Of a stretch of 64,000 nucleotides of DNA, positions 1 to 12,168 are shown piece after piece. Numbering within the stretch: position 1 is the first letter of the stretch; each line of letters begins with the position of its first letter. The notes under the pieces were generated by a model that saw nothing but the letters and a program-made list of their open reading frames with translations, was not told the origin of the DNA and made no database searches. The DNA is from Caprimulgus europaeus (Eukaryota > Chordata > Aves > Caprimulgiformes > Caprimulgidae). The DNA lies in contig OU015539.1 in assembly GCA_907165065.1 (NCBI GenBank), positions 16,026,816 to 16,090,815 of the forward strand. The letters run 5' to 3'. Both the position numbers and the translations under genes were made by a program.

Positions 1-605
1 TGGGCAGGAAAATCAGCAGGAAAGAATGGAAGAAAGACCTCAGCTTTGTCCCAGCCATGCTGGGCATGTTCCTGCACCCACACCCACCAGGACCAAGCGC
101 TCCAGAGATGCTAGAGGAGCAGGTGCTCCTGCTACCCCACCAAGTATGGTAAATGGGCCAAAATCCATGTTGTTTAGGTAGAGTAACCCCAAAAGGCACC
201 CAGCTTTGGGTGAGCTGACTTTCTGTGGTAGGAGAAGTTATGACCTCAGCACTGCTTTTTAGTGGGGAAAGTGAGATTTTTTTTAACATCCCTCTGGTGC
301 TCTACAAGAAATGACCTTTCTAGGAAAGATTTTACCACCATTAAATGTGGGAGCTCAACAACCTTCTTGAGCAAGCTGCTGGCTGGGCATCTGGAGAGAT
401 GAGAGTTAATTTTAAAGCATCCGGCATCCGTACCGGTGGGGAGGAAGGTTCCCTTGATTTCCTAAGCAGCAGCAAAACCTAAGCTCCTAAATCCTAATCC
501 CTCTCTAAGCTGGAGCTGCCAGGCCAGGGCCAAGGACAGAGAAAACCCTGCTGTGTTAGCCACGCCAGCCACGCAGCTCCTCGGTGCCACCGCAGCAGGA
601 CTGCA

Positions 606-668
606 GCGAGCCCACCCTGGCCAGCCAGGAGCCCACCCTGTCCAGCCAGGAGCCCACCCGTGGGCCAG
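606..668. repeat. 21-bp tandem repeat, about three copies
   Basis: Units beginning GAGCCCACCCTG recur at 21-base spacing. The rest of 1-847 shows no recognisable gene or element. Confidence 0.7.
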
Positions 669-847
669 GCTCCCCCTGAACCCCCCAATTTAGTGTCACA
701 CTTTTGTCACGCTGTGTTTATGTCTGTCCTTCCCCAGGTTGGGTGCTTCTGAGCGAGCAAGTCCTGTGAGGCCATCCCAGCAGGCACCCCGCTGCTGCTG
801 CTGCCAGTTCAGTCATGGGGTGTTTGAGGTGGTGGAGCAGGCAGGGG

Positions 848-2041
848 ACAGTGACAGGTGAAGTGCAGGGACAGGTAGGTAAGGTGAAGTGACAGGCAGA
901 GGGTAAGGTGAAGTGACAGGCAGAGGGTAAAGTGCAGTGACGGGCACAGGGTGCAGTGACAGGTAAGGTGCAGGGACAGGCACAGGGTGCAGTGACAGGC
1001 AAGGTGCAGTGACAGGCAAGGTGCAGGGACAGGCAAGGTGCAGTGACAGGCAAGGTGCAGGGACAGGCACAGGGTGCAGTGACAGGCAAGGTGCAGTGAC
1101 AGGCAAGGTGCAGGGACAGGCACAGGGTGCAGTGACAGGCAAGGTGCAGGGACAGGTAACGTGCAGGGACAGGCACAGGGTGCAGTGACAGGTAAGGTGC
1201 AGTGACATTCAGGGTGCAGTGACAGGTAAGGTGCAGCGACAGGCAGGGTGCAGGGACAGGTAAGGTGCAGGGACAGGTAAGGTGCAGGGACAGGCAGGGT
1301 GCAGTGACAGGTAAGGTGCAGGGACAGGTAAGGTGCAGTGATAGGCAGGGTGCAGTGGCGGGCACAGGGTGCAGTGACAGGTAAGGTGCAGTGACATTCA
1401 GGGTGCAGTGACAGGCAAGGTGCAGTGACAGGCAAGGTGCAGGGACAGGCACAGGGTGCAGTGACAGGCAAGGTGCAGGGACAGGTAACGTGCAGGGACA
1501 GGCACAGGGTGCAGTGACAGGTAAGGTGCAGTGACATTCAGGGTGCAGTGACAGGTAAGGTGCAGCGACAGGCAGGGTGCAGGGACAGGTAAGGTGCAGG
1601 GACAGGTAAGGTGCAGGGACAGGCAGGGTGCAGTGACAGGTAAGGTGCAGGGACAGGTAAGGTGCAGTGATAGGCAGGGTGCAGTGGCGGGCACAGGGTG
1701 CAGTGACAGGTAAGGTGCAGGGACAGGTAAGGTGCAGGGACAGGTAAGGTGCAGGGACAGGCAGAGGGTGCAGTGACAGGTAAGGTGCAGTGACATTCAG
1801 GGTGCAGTGACATTCAGGGTGCAGTGACATTCAGGGTGCAGTGACAGGTAAGGTGCAGTGACAGGCAGGGTGCAGTGACAGGCAGAGGGTGCACTGACAG
1901 GCACAGGGTGCAGTGACAGGCAGGGTGCAGTGACAGGCAGAGGGTGCACTGACAGGTAAGGTGCAGTGACAGGTAGGGTGCAGTGACAGGCAGAGGGTGC
2001 AGTGACAGGTAAGGTGCAGTGACACCCAGGGTGCAGTGACA
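848..2041. repeat. 17-bp minisatellite array (GGTGCAGTGACAGGTAA family)
   Basis: About 1.2 kb of head-to-tail units of 17 bases with variants (GGGACAGG, CATTCAGG, CACAGG inserts). A higher-order period of about 329 bases is seen: blocks starting at 1201 and 1530 repeat the same order of variants. Because 3 x 17 = 51, the minus strand stays open in several frames; these are not genes. The + strand unit contains CAGGTAAG, a consensus 5' splice site. Confidence 0.95.
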
Positions 2042-2458
2042 GCCCGGAGGGGTGGCCCTGCCTGCGGGGGGTCTCCAGGCCCCGCATTTCCCGGGCCAGC
2101 AGAGCAGCCTGAGCCCACCCGTGACCTCCACACCCCGGGGACGCGCATTCCGTGCCGGGAGCAGCCGGCACCGGCCGAGTCCCCCGCGTCCCCTGGGGAC
2201 CCTCCGCGCCTGGAGGGTCACCCCAAAAAACCCCTCAGCCCTCCTCTCTCCGCGGGGTCACGCACCGTGGGACCCCCCGCAGCGCAGGGGCCCCCCCCGG
2301 GAGCGCGGAGGGTGGGGTGGGGGGGGTCGGGCAGTGGCGGTGCGCGGGGCCGCGCAAGTCCCGCGGGGCTCCGTACGGTCGGGCCGTGAAAGGGCGGGGG
2401 GGGGCGCGCAGCGCCCGCTCCCTCCGCGCCGCTCCGCGCCGCTCCGCGCCCGCGGGGA

Positions 2459-2466
2459 TGACGTCA
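2459..2466 (+). promoter_or_regulatory. CRE palindrome TGACGTCA
   Basis: Perfect CREB/ATF site in CpG island 1, 45 bases upstream of a second identical site. Confidence 0.75.
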
Positions 2467-2491
2467 CCCTGCCCCAGCGCCGCCCGCGCTG

Positions 2492-2511
2492 ATTGGCTGC
2501 GGGTGACGTCA
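2492..2511 (+). promoter_or_regulatory. Composite CCAAT (reverse) plus CRE module
   Basis: ATTGG (reverse CCAAT, NF-Y type) at 2492-2496 is followed by a perfect TGACGTCA at 2504-2511. The same arrangement and spacing recurs at 18941-18960 in the intronic island. Confidence 0.75.
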
Positions 2512-2595
2512 ACGCTGTCTTTTTCTTTTTTTTTTTTTAAATACTCTTTTTTTTTTTTTCCCTTTTTCCCCCCCTCCCCCCCCCTTCCCGAGGCA

Positions 2596-2603
2596 TGACC
2601 TCA
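2596..2603 (+). promoter_or_regulatory. CRE/AP-1-like TGACCTCA
   Basis: One mismatch from the CRE palindrome, just downstream of the T-rich stretch in CpG island 1. Weaker than the two perfect sites. Confidence 0.4.
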
Positions 2604-2977
2604 TCGCCGGCGTATTATTCCCGGCGGCGCGGAGCAGCGCGGAGCAGCGCGGAACGGGTGTCCCCGTCCCCCTCACCCCCCTGTTTTCCCCCCTCTCCCC
2701 TCTCCGCGGCATGCGGGCCCTGCGGTGCGGGCAGCGGCCGCGCCAGCGGACAACCCGCGGAACGGCGCGGCTCTCCGCGCCCCGCGCAGGGTCAGTGCTT
2801 CCCTATTCCTGTCTATAGGTGCCGGGTCTCTGCGCACCGCGGAGGGGGGGCGGAGTTGGTGGCGAAGGGTGCGGGGAGGGGGTGGACAGCAGCGTGTCCG
2901 CATGTGCGGAGCGGAGCCGGCATCGCGCTCAGCGCGAACATATACTTTTATATATATGCGTATGTATCCGCGGATAT

Positions 2978-3225
2978 AGGGCTTGGGGGGAGGGGGGATT
3001 ATTCTAATACGAGGAAATTACTTTGGTGCAAGGAAAAAAAATTGGGGGGGGGGGGAATATGTTGGGGTGGGGAGGGAGAAGCTCTGCAGTGGGGATGGGA
3101 GGTGGGGGGGGGGCGGCGCTCCGCGGCCGCGCATGTCGGAGCCGCTGCGCTATTTATTGCGGGGGGGGAGGGAGGGGAGAGTTAAAAATCCCACCCTGCT
3201 TTTGCGCTGAGCGTGTGCGGTGCAG
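2978..3225 (+). other. DUSP8: Candidate non-coding first exon of DUSP8 (3' end at 3225)
   Basis: The 3' boundary is the consensus donor CAG|GTGAGG at 3223-3230. The 5' boundary is not determined: the TATATATA stretch at 2949-2958 would place a start near 2978, while the TATTTAT at 3150 would place it near 3180. Joined to 17785 it would leave a 14.6-kb first intron. Confidence 0.45.
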
Positions 3226-3330
3226 GTGAGGCGGTTTGGGGAGAGCCGGGGAATACCTGTGCGGGGGTCGCCTATGGAAGGGAGCGGGGTGGAAGTAGCG
3301 GGGTGGAGGGGGGGGGGTCTCTTGGGGCTG

Positions 3331-6300
3331 GTGGTTGCGGACCCAGCGGTACCAGCGCGGTGGGATTTGTTTGATTTCTGCTGATGAAAGCGGTTGGATT
3401 GTTGCCCCGTGTCCTTGGCTTTGAAACGAAACCGGCGTGTGCTCAGCAGCGGGGGTTTTTCATGCAACGCTCCGCTGCTGCGGTTCCAAAGGCGATTAAT
3501 GAGTTAAGCTGCTCGTTTAAAATAATCCTCTCCACACCCCCCCCCCCCCCCACCAGCACCCCCCCAGTGTGCATGCACCCATTGCTCACCCCCCCTCCAT
3601 CATTATTTAATCATAGATATATATTTATGTGTCCAGCGTTGCTTGTTTTTAAAGATTCCTGGTTATTTCCCTTATTGATAAATAAGTTCCTTCTCCTTCC
3701 TGCTTCCCCCCCTCACACACACCCCCCCCCCCTTCCCTTTTCTCCTCCCCCAGAATTAAATTCCTGAGCAACAGCAAAAGCTGATGTCAGTGCTTCAGCT
3801 TGCGTTGGGGGAGCTCTGGGCACAGGTCAGTCCTTTGCGGTGTGGTGGGAAGGCAGGGTGCTATTCCTGAAGGATATTTGGGATTTTGCCGGTTATCCCT
3901 GGCGTTGCGGTAATTCTCACCAGCTCCTTGGTGGAGCTGGGCACATGTGGAAGAGACCATCCCAAGCAGTGATGATAAATGCATTGGGTAATAGGTGTTG
4001 GTGGTCTCAATCTCCCTTTAATTTGGGGTATAAAGCAAACCCCACCTGCTCAGGAGATGGTTGGGATGCCCAAAGAGCCCTGAGCAGGTAGCGCTGAGGA
4101 TTGCGGCGGGCACTCCAGGGGCCATGTTCACCTTGAGAGCAGCTTGCCCGCCCGTGGAGCCGGGTTTCACGTCCTCCTCCGTGTGCATTGTCTCATCCTC
4201 CTCCGTTAAGGCAAAAGGCTCGGGGCACCGGTGCCTTTAAGCACCCGAAGGCGGCTGCGGAGAGCTTTGTTTTGGGAAGGACTCGATGCATGGGTATCGG
4301 TGCTGATGGGTTTAGCCTGGGGTTTGCTCGTGCTGGTGGAGGGCATCCGTGCTGGGAGGACTTTCTCTCTGCAGAAGAGGTTTGTTGGGGTTTGGGGTCT
4401 GGCTGAGGGGTTCTGCGCTTGCTTTCATTTTGCTTGTAGTGATACCCGAAGCAAAATAAGCTGCAGCATTGAGAAAACCCTCCTGGCCCTGGCTTGGAGG
4501 TATTTGGGATTTTAAAACACCTGTGAGGGCTTTGCAGGTGCCTTTTCCCCCAGTTTTGCCTGGATGTGTAGGACTGCGAATGGCTGGGGGCAGAGAGGAC
4601 AGTTGGGCGCGTGAGCAGCAGATGGATGCCCAAACCTCTCGTTGTGGTGGCACTAGGCAGAAATTCCTTCCCTCAGCCCATCGACAACGCTCTGGGAACA
4701 GCACAAACCTGGGGCTGGAGGGTCTCCAAGCTGAGGTGGCAGCATCTCCCACCAAAAGGCTTTATCCCAGCAGATTCCCACCCCCCCTCCATGGCTGTCC
4801 CTTGTGTCAAGGTAGGGAATAGGGATGGAAAAGCTGGATCTAGCCTTGCTGTTGAAAATCTCACCTCAGCTACGCTGAGCAAAGTGGCCAGAGCCCTTAG
4901 GAGCCTTCACTGGGGGCTTTCCATGGAGATATTGCAAATTCTGCACCGTGTTTTTCTGCACAGCGTGATTTTGCCGAGTGCCAGGCACCTTTGCTGGGCA
5001 ACCCACTGAGGTGCCCACCTTTGGAGAGCTTCAGTTCACCTGCCCTGAAAGGCAATGCCATGATTACTACCAAAGCAGCCCCAAGGGCTGGGTAGTAGTG
5101 TCTGTCCCATTGCCAAACTGGATCTTGGGAGGTGGGAGAAAACTAGCTTCTCCCCTTGTAGCCATGTTCTTCACCCCCAAAAAAAAGCTTCCCCAAAGGC
5201 TGGAAACCCATCATGGCTCTGCATTTCTGACATGACTTCTCCTGGTATGAATATGAGCGAGTCCTCACTCCATCCTTAGCCCTTAGCTGTGCACCAACTG
5301 CTTTGATCTGGAGAAGAGAGAAGGTTAGAGGTGCTTTTCCTCTTTGGATTTGCTCCGTTGCATTTCAGCCAGGCTGTTCTTAGGGATCAGAGGTTAGTTT
5401 CTCTGGTGCTCAGCTCAGCTCCCAAAGCCCTTGGTGCAGGCAGGTGCAGAACACGTTCATGTTATCAGGGATGGAAGGAGGAAAAGGAGGTGCTCCAGCA
5501 TTTGGCAGCTTTGATTTATGGTGTGGGCTCGTTAGGACGCTGCCGTCATCCTGAAACAGCTCCGGCAAACCCAGTCTTGGAGGGAAGGAGGGGATAAAGA
5601 GAAGGAGCTCATGGGTGCTGACTCCTCTCTGCCTGGTAGGACAGCTGGGAGGTTGCATTAGGAGAATTCAGAGTGTTTTGCCCTCCTCTGTGGGTTTCAC
5701 AGCAGTGATAGGAGGAAGGTGGCTGCAGAAACCCCGAGTGCTCCCGGTCTCACCTCGTTCTTTTTCTCGCTGCTCTGCAGAGCAGCTCCTGCAGCCTGAT
5801 GCCGTCATCCCGTGGGGAAAGCTTCCCCGTGCTCCTCCACATCCCCATGCCCTCTGGGTTTTACAACCTGTTTTTCAAGCTTTACATTTCTTCTCTGAAG
5901 ATACACCTGTCCCACCTGATGCCGAGTGGGAAGGAGGCACCTGACGTAATTATGGGCAGGCTCGGGGAAGGGAGGTGAGTGGCCTGGGAACGTTCATCAG
6001 ATAAGAAGCTAAACCAGCTCTCTGCTCAAGATTGTTCTCAAGCTTGCTCAGGAGAACCTGGGTGTATTTTGTGTGCAGGGTTATAACACAGCCAGGGGAA
6101 CATGATGGGGGTAAAAACTCACCACGGTGCTCTGCACTGATGGTGTCAGGGGCTGCCCTCAAAGCCAGGCAGAGCTTGTGGTGCGTTGTGTGGCAGTGCA
6201 GGTTCTTGTGGGGATGGCAGATGGTGCATTGCACCCTGGTGGCTTTGCCTGCTTCTCTGATGGAGGAGGAGACCATGGCATGTCTCCCTGGGAGAGATGC

Positions 6301-7369
6301 TCTGCCAGAAGTGGGCCAGCAGCTGAAGCCATGGTGGGACATATCAAGCTCTGGCTGTGGCAGATGCCTTGGTCACCCCTTCTTCACCTTAGCATGAGTT
6401 CATGGAAAGGAAAACAAGCTCTTACCTCTTCCTCTTCCAAGAGCTGTATGTAGACTTTCTGCCTCAAGCTGTTGGGTCAATGCTGTCCAGGAGGCACCTT
6501 TGACTCCCAACCATTTCTGCTTTGAGCAAGGAGAGTAAGATTAAGGTAGGGCCATGTTGGGGGGCCATGCCTGTCACAGAGCCCTGCCCAGCATGTGCTG
6601 CAGACCATCATGGCTCTTGGAGGATGGCTTGCTCCATCCCTCTGCTATTTGGTTCTTCCTCTGAGGCTTTCTAGACCCAGCTGGACTAATCTAGGCTGGT
6701 GTGCAGGGGGCTTCTTCCTGTGCTTTGCCCAGAGCTTCTGCAGGGTTTTTTGATGCTCTGGACCTCCTGTTTCCAAAAGTGGTAGGTAGGGCTTGTTTGC
6801 ATGATGCCTTGAAAGGATTGGTATTTCAGAAGATAGGTGCAGTGGTAGCCCAGGCTGGGGCTGGAGGAGAACCTGGAGATACTCACTGGAAACTTGTCCA
6901 GGACATGGAGAGTCTCCTAGTGCAGACAGGGAGCAATGACAGTGAGGTGATGCATTTGCACTGACTTAAATAAAGAGCATCCCAGCAACCTATCTGAGGC
7001 TGAAACTCCTTCCTTGAGTCCCTCTGTTCTTCCCACTCCTCTTATGCCTTTCTCCATGTTGTCTGCTGTGCGTGGAAAGCCCTCACAGCTCCTGTTTGCC
7101 CACCTCGATGTGTGCACGCTTGACTTGTCTGCTTTCATTGCACCTTTTTTTAAACCAAGCCTTTCAGGTCTCTTGAGGCAGAGACCTCAGGTTCCTCAGG
7201 AATTTCTCCAGAGCCCTTCAGGGTGCTCTTGCTATTTGCCAGAGAGGCTCTTTGTGTAGCATTTCTGTGTGCTGAGTTATGAGGAGCATAATTTCTGAGC
7301 CTACTGGTGACTGGGAAGAAGTCATTTGGTGACCAGAAGGATGAGACAACCTCTTCTGAGGTTTACATT
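3331..7369. other. Intron 1 of DUSP8, proximal part: no gene recognised
   Basis: Mixed unique sequence with short C runs (3537-3551) and T/C-rich patches near 3690-3755. No convincing exon, RNA gene or mobile element was seen. Open frames here are short and lack family features. Confidence 0.5.
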
Positions 7370-7457
7370 AGCTCTCCTTTGAGGGAGAGAGGGGTTGGAC
7401 TAGGTGAGCTCCTGAGGTCCCTTCCAACCTAAATTATTCCATGACTATTCCATAAAT
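7370..7457 (+). mobile_element. CR1 LINE 3'-end fragment
   Basis: Has the typical CR1 3' end: GGTTGGACTAGGTGAGCTCC followed by TGAGGTCCCTTCCAACCTAA and a degenerate ATTCCATGA tail. Severely 5'-truncated. Confidence 0.75.
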
Positions 7458-8323
7458 ACCCACCATCCTGCTTCTCCCAGGCTTTTGTAAAATACCTGTG
7501 ATGATGAGGGCATGGGAAACGAGGTGGACCACTGCTTTGATCCTGTCTGGAGATTCCAATGACAGCATGACCCTGGCATCTTCCCCTCCACAGCTGGTGT
7601 CCTCCAGCCCTGCTGATGATGCAGTGTGTCTTTCTGGTTCCTCTGTGCCTCCCCACCTTACTCATCCAGCATGTAGGTGTGTGGTGTGCCCACATCCATG
7701 GCTTCTCATCCCACCTTTTTTCTCCTGTCTAATAGATGTAGCTCTTTGAGGAGCACTGCTGTCTAGTGCTAGCACATGGGATTCAGCTGATGCAGCAGAA
7801 GCTCTGGTAGAAATTTCAGCCCATTTATTAGGTGATTGTAGGGGTTGGGGGTTTTTTGGTCAAGCCTTTCCTACACATCTGCTTAAATCACACATCTCCC
7901 ACTGAAATCCAGCCCCTCCTGGGTAACACCAGGCAATCTTTGCTCCAGACAAAGAGGATCCATCAGTCTCTGGGGTGTGCTGTTGAAAAGAAGCAACCAA
8001 GAAGCATCTACAGCATCTGATTGGGGTTTTTTTTTGCGTTGCCTCTAACGACCCTTGCGATGGCAGCCTGGTCCTCCTTGAGCTGTAGCTTGAGTGGAGT
8101 TATTCATGCCATCTTCATCTGCCTTGGCCAGCAGCCCTGCGTGGGGAGCCAGCCTGAGCCTCACTTGGCACTTGAGGAGAGGGCTGAGGGTGCCAGCACA
8201 GCTGACTTGTGAGCTGGCCTGTTGAAAAACCACATCCACCACATTGCTGCTCTCAGGGGACCTTGCCGAGATGTCTCCTGCAGCTTTACTAGCTCAGCGG
8301 GGCTGAAACCCAGAAGTCAAGAG

Positions 8324-8660
8324 AACCCAGAGCTCTCCTTTACAGCTGCTGCTCACCTCAGGGTCAGCTCTTCTGCTGGAAAGTACAGGGCAGGAAGGTG
8401 ACCCAGAAGGATGAAGGAAGGTGACCTCCAGCCAAAACTCAGCTGGGGCTGTCTCAGTTATTCTGTGGGGTGATGAAGGGTCAAGCTAAACCCAGAGCTC
8501 TCCTTTACAGCTGCTGCTCACCTCAGGGTCAGCTCTGCTGCTGGAGAGTCAGAAGTACAGGGCAGGGCAGGAAGGTGACTCAGAAAGATGAAGGAAGGTG
8601 ACCTCCAGCCAAAACTCAGCTGAGGCTGTCTGAATTATTCTGTGGGGTGACAAAGGGACA
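8324..8660. repeat. 165-bp tandem duplication (two copies)
   Basis: Copy 1 starts at 8324 and copy 2 at 8489, both beginning AACCCAGAGCTCTCCTTTAC and running through CCTCCAGCCAAAACTCAGCT to a shared TTATTCTGTGGGGTGA. The copies differ by scattered substitutions and a small insertion in copy 2. Confidence 0.9.
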
Positions 8661-11600
8661 ACCCACCTTCTGCACACCGAGTGAAGTTGACTGCTGCAAA
8701 AAAAACCCGAATGCAAACCTCTGAGTGGGCAGAATCTCCCCAGACAGGTCCTTTTGTGAAGCACTTGCATTGTGCCGTTAAAAATAGATGGGCACGTTCT
8801 CCGGTCGCCCGCCGAATGCTGATGTCTGTAGTTCTGTGTCACCCTCGCAATCCCTTCTGCTTGGAGCTTGGCTGCCTCTTTGTCTGGCACCTGAGCAAGG
8901 TTCATTCAGCAGTAAGTGATACAGAGATAAGTAGGAGCTCTGTTGGAGTCTAGCAGGACAAGCAGGAAGGTGAGGAGGACCCGAAGTGATCTTACTTAGT
9001 TGAGAGGTCAACCAGTAGCTCTAAAGGAGGGAGGCTTGGTGTGATGACCCATGCTTTCTGTTGCATGATGCAGAAGCAGGGATGAGTGAGACCTGCTGGA
9101 GGATGTTGAAGCTCTGGGTGGATGTCATGATGTATCTTTGGGTTGTTTTTTGAAGCTGGTGTTGAAAATCCATATTTATAGATCATGCTTGAGTGTCTGC
9201 CTGGGGTTGGTGAGGGGAATACTGCTGCTTGTTCCCCTGGTGAATGAGTTCATCTAGTTTGCCACCCATGATAGCAATGAAGATATGGGTTAGGAGAGAA
9301 GACCCAGGTTCCAAAATGATGCAATACCCAGCGCTTGGTGAAGTTAAGTTGTAGGATTTCATACATGAAGAGCTATGACATCAAGCTGTGGCTCAGTGTG
9401 GTCAGCGGTGTTTGTCCTGGGTGGTGGCAATGGAGGAAGACCAGCAGAATCTGACCCCCATGTCACCTCTGATTAACTGAACAAAACCACTTGGTCATGA
9501 ATCACAGCCCCCAAGGGAAAAGGAGAGAGTAGGGCAGGAACATCACGTGGGGCTTTGCCTGTCCTGAGTGTTTTTCCTAGATAAAGGTAATCCCTTGAAA
9601 CCTGGAGTTGGTGGCTCCTCCTGGCTGTGATCAAGCTGGCAAGTGCTAATTCATCCCAAACCCGTGAGGAATTCACCCATTGTGTGCACACAAGATATTT
9701 AGCAAGCCTTGAACCTAGGTCAGAAGAGCCTTGCAAAGCCTATGTTGCTGTCTCATCCCATGGAAAACCATGATAGCCCCTTGCATTTGGGTTGAATTCT
9801 GGGTCTCCTAAGGAGGGACAGAGTTTCAGTGGCCTGACTGTGGACATTGGCCTCTGCTGGCTGGAAACTTGTGCTGGCATTGCCACCCCCACCTCTGTTT
9901 GCACTGGTTCTAGTGAAAAACTGTGTAAAACCTGCCAGGAGACAGCAACATCATTGTTCTTCAGTGAGATCAGAGGTCCTATTTGTCACTTAAATATACT
10001 GCCCCTGTGTTTGCTAGGTGCTTGCTTCACCAGCCTTGGTGAAGCTTCACCAGCACCCATGACTGTCCCTGGTGCTCTGCTGAGATGGACAGATTCATGC
10101 CACTTGGGGTTGTCCTCAAGAAGTGAAATGCTGACATTTTTATCTGCAGCCTTGAAGAATCACAGCTTAGTCCTGTGTTTTCTTTCACTGAGCATGTAGG
10201 TGTTGGGGGAAAATAGTATGTAGGTCCTGGAGATCCTTTCTCCTGGAGACTGCCCATGCCCCCAGCAGGTATTTATGGTATCTGGTGTCCTAGGATGAGA
10301 GAGATGGACCAGCTCTGCAAAAGTATCCAGCTCTGCATACCCTTCAGGGCTGCTTCTGTCTGCTCTTGTTGCAAAAAGACAAACAAGCTACTGGAGATCC
10401 CCAAGATAAGCCTGCTGGACTCATGAGGTCATGAGCAAATGATGGGGAGATCAGGCAGTGGGCAGTGAGGGCTCTTGAAGCATCAGTAGGACTAGATTTC
10501 CCTTCTCCAATGTGACATGTCCTTCATGATGTGTGCCAAGCTCCTCAAAGCAGAAGATGCTTTCAGCTCTGAGATGAGAGCCTGGCCAGCCCTCAGCTTG
10601 GCAGGGTGAGGATGGCAATGGTCATGGATAACCTTTGGTCTTGGCTTTTGTAGGCTTGAAACTGGAAGCTGGTGTTTATACTGAAGGGGAAAACCATATA
10701 AATCATGTTAAAAGCACAAGTCTAAGAGGAGGAGATACTGGCTTTGTCATCTCCACTCTGGCTAAATTCCCTGGTGGCTTTCCCTGACTGGATCTCCAGA
10801 CTGACCACCACAGCTACATGCAGAAATTTTCCTGGGCTTGGCCAAGCTGCAAATCCTTCAACTCACCCAGGTTGTTTTGGTGGAAGCAGGCTAGGAGGTG
10901 AGGGCACTTGCAGTCATAGCCCATCCCAAGCTGCTGGCCCATCAGGTGGTGGGAGAGGATGAGGGACCCCTTCACTTGGCTCAACTGCAACCAGAAGAGC
11001 CAGTCTGTCTTGCAGGGTGAGGGGTGCATGGGAAAGGCTCCCTTGTAGCTGGGTACCACTTGTCCCCTTTCCTTTCATCCTGGTGTTCCTGTCTGTGGCT
11101 GGAGCATGAGCTGCCCCATGCTGGTAGCCCCATGCCCAAGGCTGACCACCCTCGTGCCAGCACTGCCACGTGCCTCCACGCCGTGTCCCTCATCCCGTGT
11201 GAATGCACCATCTGGGACTTGGCTGAACAACATCCTGGTCCCTCAGCCATGATCTCTGGTGGAAAACACCTTCTGGACCCAGGGCTGCAGGAGCAGAGGG
11301 GACATAGGTGGCATAGGGAGGTGAGCAGGTGCTGTGCAGCTCCTTGCAGAGCTCTCACCATGCTGCTTCCAGCCTGCAGGAGCTGAGGAGACTGCGGCAT
11401 AGAGAGGAGGAGGGGGGGTGGAAATCATGAGATCAGCAAAAGGCTGGACCTGAAACCCTGGCAAAGGTGCAGTGGCTGCCTCCTGGAGATGCTCTGTGGG
11501 AGGAAGGAGAGGCTGCTCCTTCCCCCTTTCCCAAAGCCCTCCTTGTGTGAAGGGGCTCTCATCCCAAGGAGAGGGATGCCTACGGAGATGGGGATGGGAG

Positions 11601-11699
11601 ATCAGCATGGATGAGGCTGAGGGGGAAATCCTCTGCCTGGGAAAACCCCCTGTGGGTCTTGAGGGGTTAGAGCAGGACAGCAGACAGCATTGCCATCCC

Positions 11700-12120
11700 T
11701 CCTATGTCTCCATCCTGCTGGGGCTCAGGAGATGTCGTTCCTCCCCATTCCCCCTACATCTCCATCCTGCTGGGGCTCAGGAGATGTCATTCCTCCCCAT
11801 TCCCACTACACCTTCATCCTGCTGGGGCTCAGGAGATGTCATTCCTCCCCATCTCCCCTACATCTCCATCCTGCTGGGGCTCAGGAGATGTCATTCTTCC
11901 CCATCTCCCCTACATCTCCATACTGCTGGGGCTTGGGAGATGTTCTTCCCCAACTCCTGTACATCTCCATCCTGTTGGTGTTCAGGAGATGTTATTCCTC
12001 CCCATTCCCCCTACACCCCCATCCTGCTGGGTTTGGGAGATTTCGTTTCTCCCCATCCCCCCTACATCTCCATACTGCTGAGGCTTGGGAGATGTCATTC
12101 CTCTCCATCCTTGAGATTCA
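11700..12120. repeat. 52-bp minisatellite, about eight copies
   Basis: Units start with TCCATCCTGCTGGGGCTCAG at 11709, 11761, 11813 and 11865 and continue, with decay, to about 12117. The long open frames over it are repeat artefacts. Confidence 0.93.
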
Positions 12121-12168
12121 TCAGGGAAAGGTGGACAAGCAGACCTGGTGTCTGGGTTGGTGGATGTG
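12085..12168. repeat. 84-bp dispersed duplication, copy 1
   Basis: TTGGGAGATGTCATTCCTCT through GTGTCTGGGTTGGTGGATGTG recurs almost unchanged at 12998-13081. It starts in the last unit of the 52-bp minisatellite and runs past its end. Confidence 0.85.

Larger units (their letters stand above)
2050..3330 (+). promoter_or_regulatory. CpG island 1, likely main DUSP8 promoter
   Basis: There is an abrupt rise in G+C and CpG density, with GC boxes, two perfect CREs, a CCAAT box in reverse, and TATA-like stretches at 2949-2958 and 3150-3157. An excellent splice donor (TGCAG|GTGAGG) ends the island at 3225/3226. It is the only island upstream of the first coding exon. Assigning it to DUSP8 is inference: DUSP8 has a non-coding first exon in mammals, and no other gene is visible. 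Confidence 0.7.

Noticed and set aside
718..2221. Long minus-strand open frames encoding LSLH/CHCTLPV repeats
   Set aside because: They are produced by the 17-bp minisatellite, whose 51-base super-unit keeps several frames open at once. There is no start context, domain or splice pattern.
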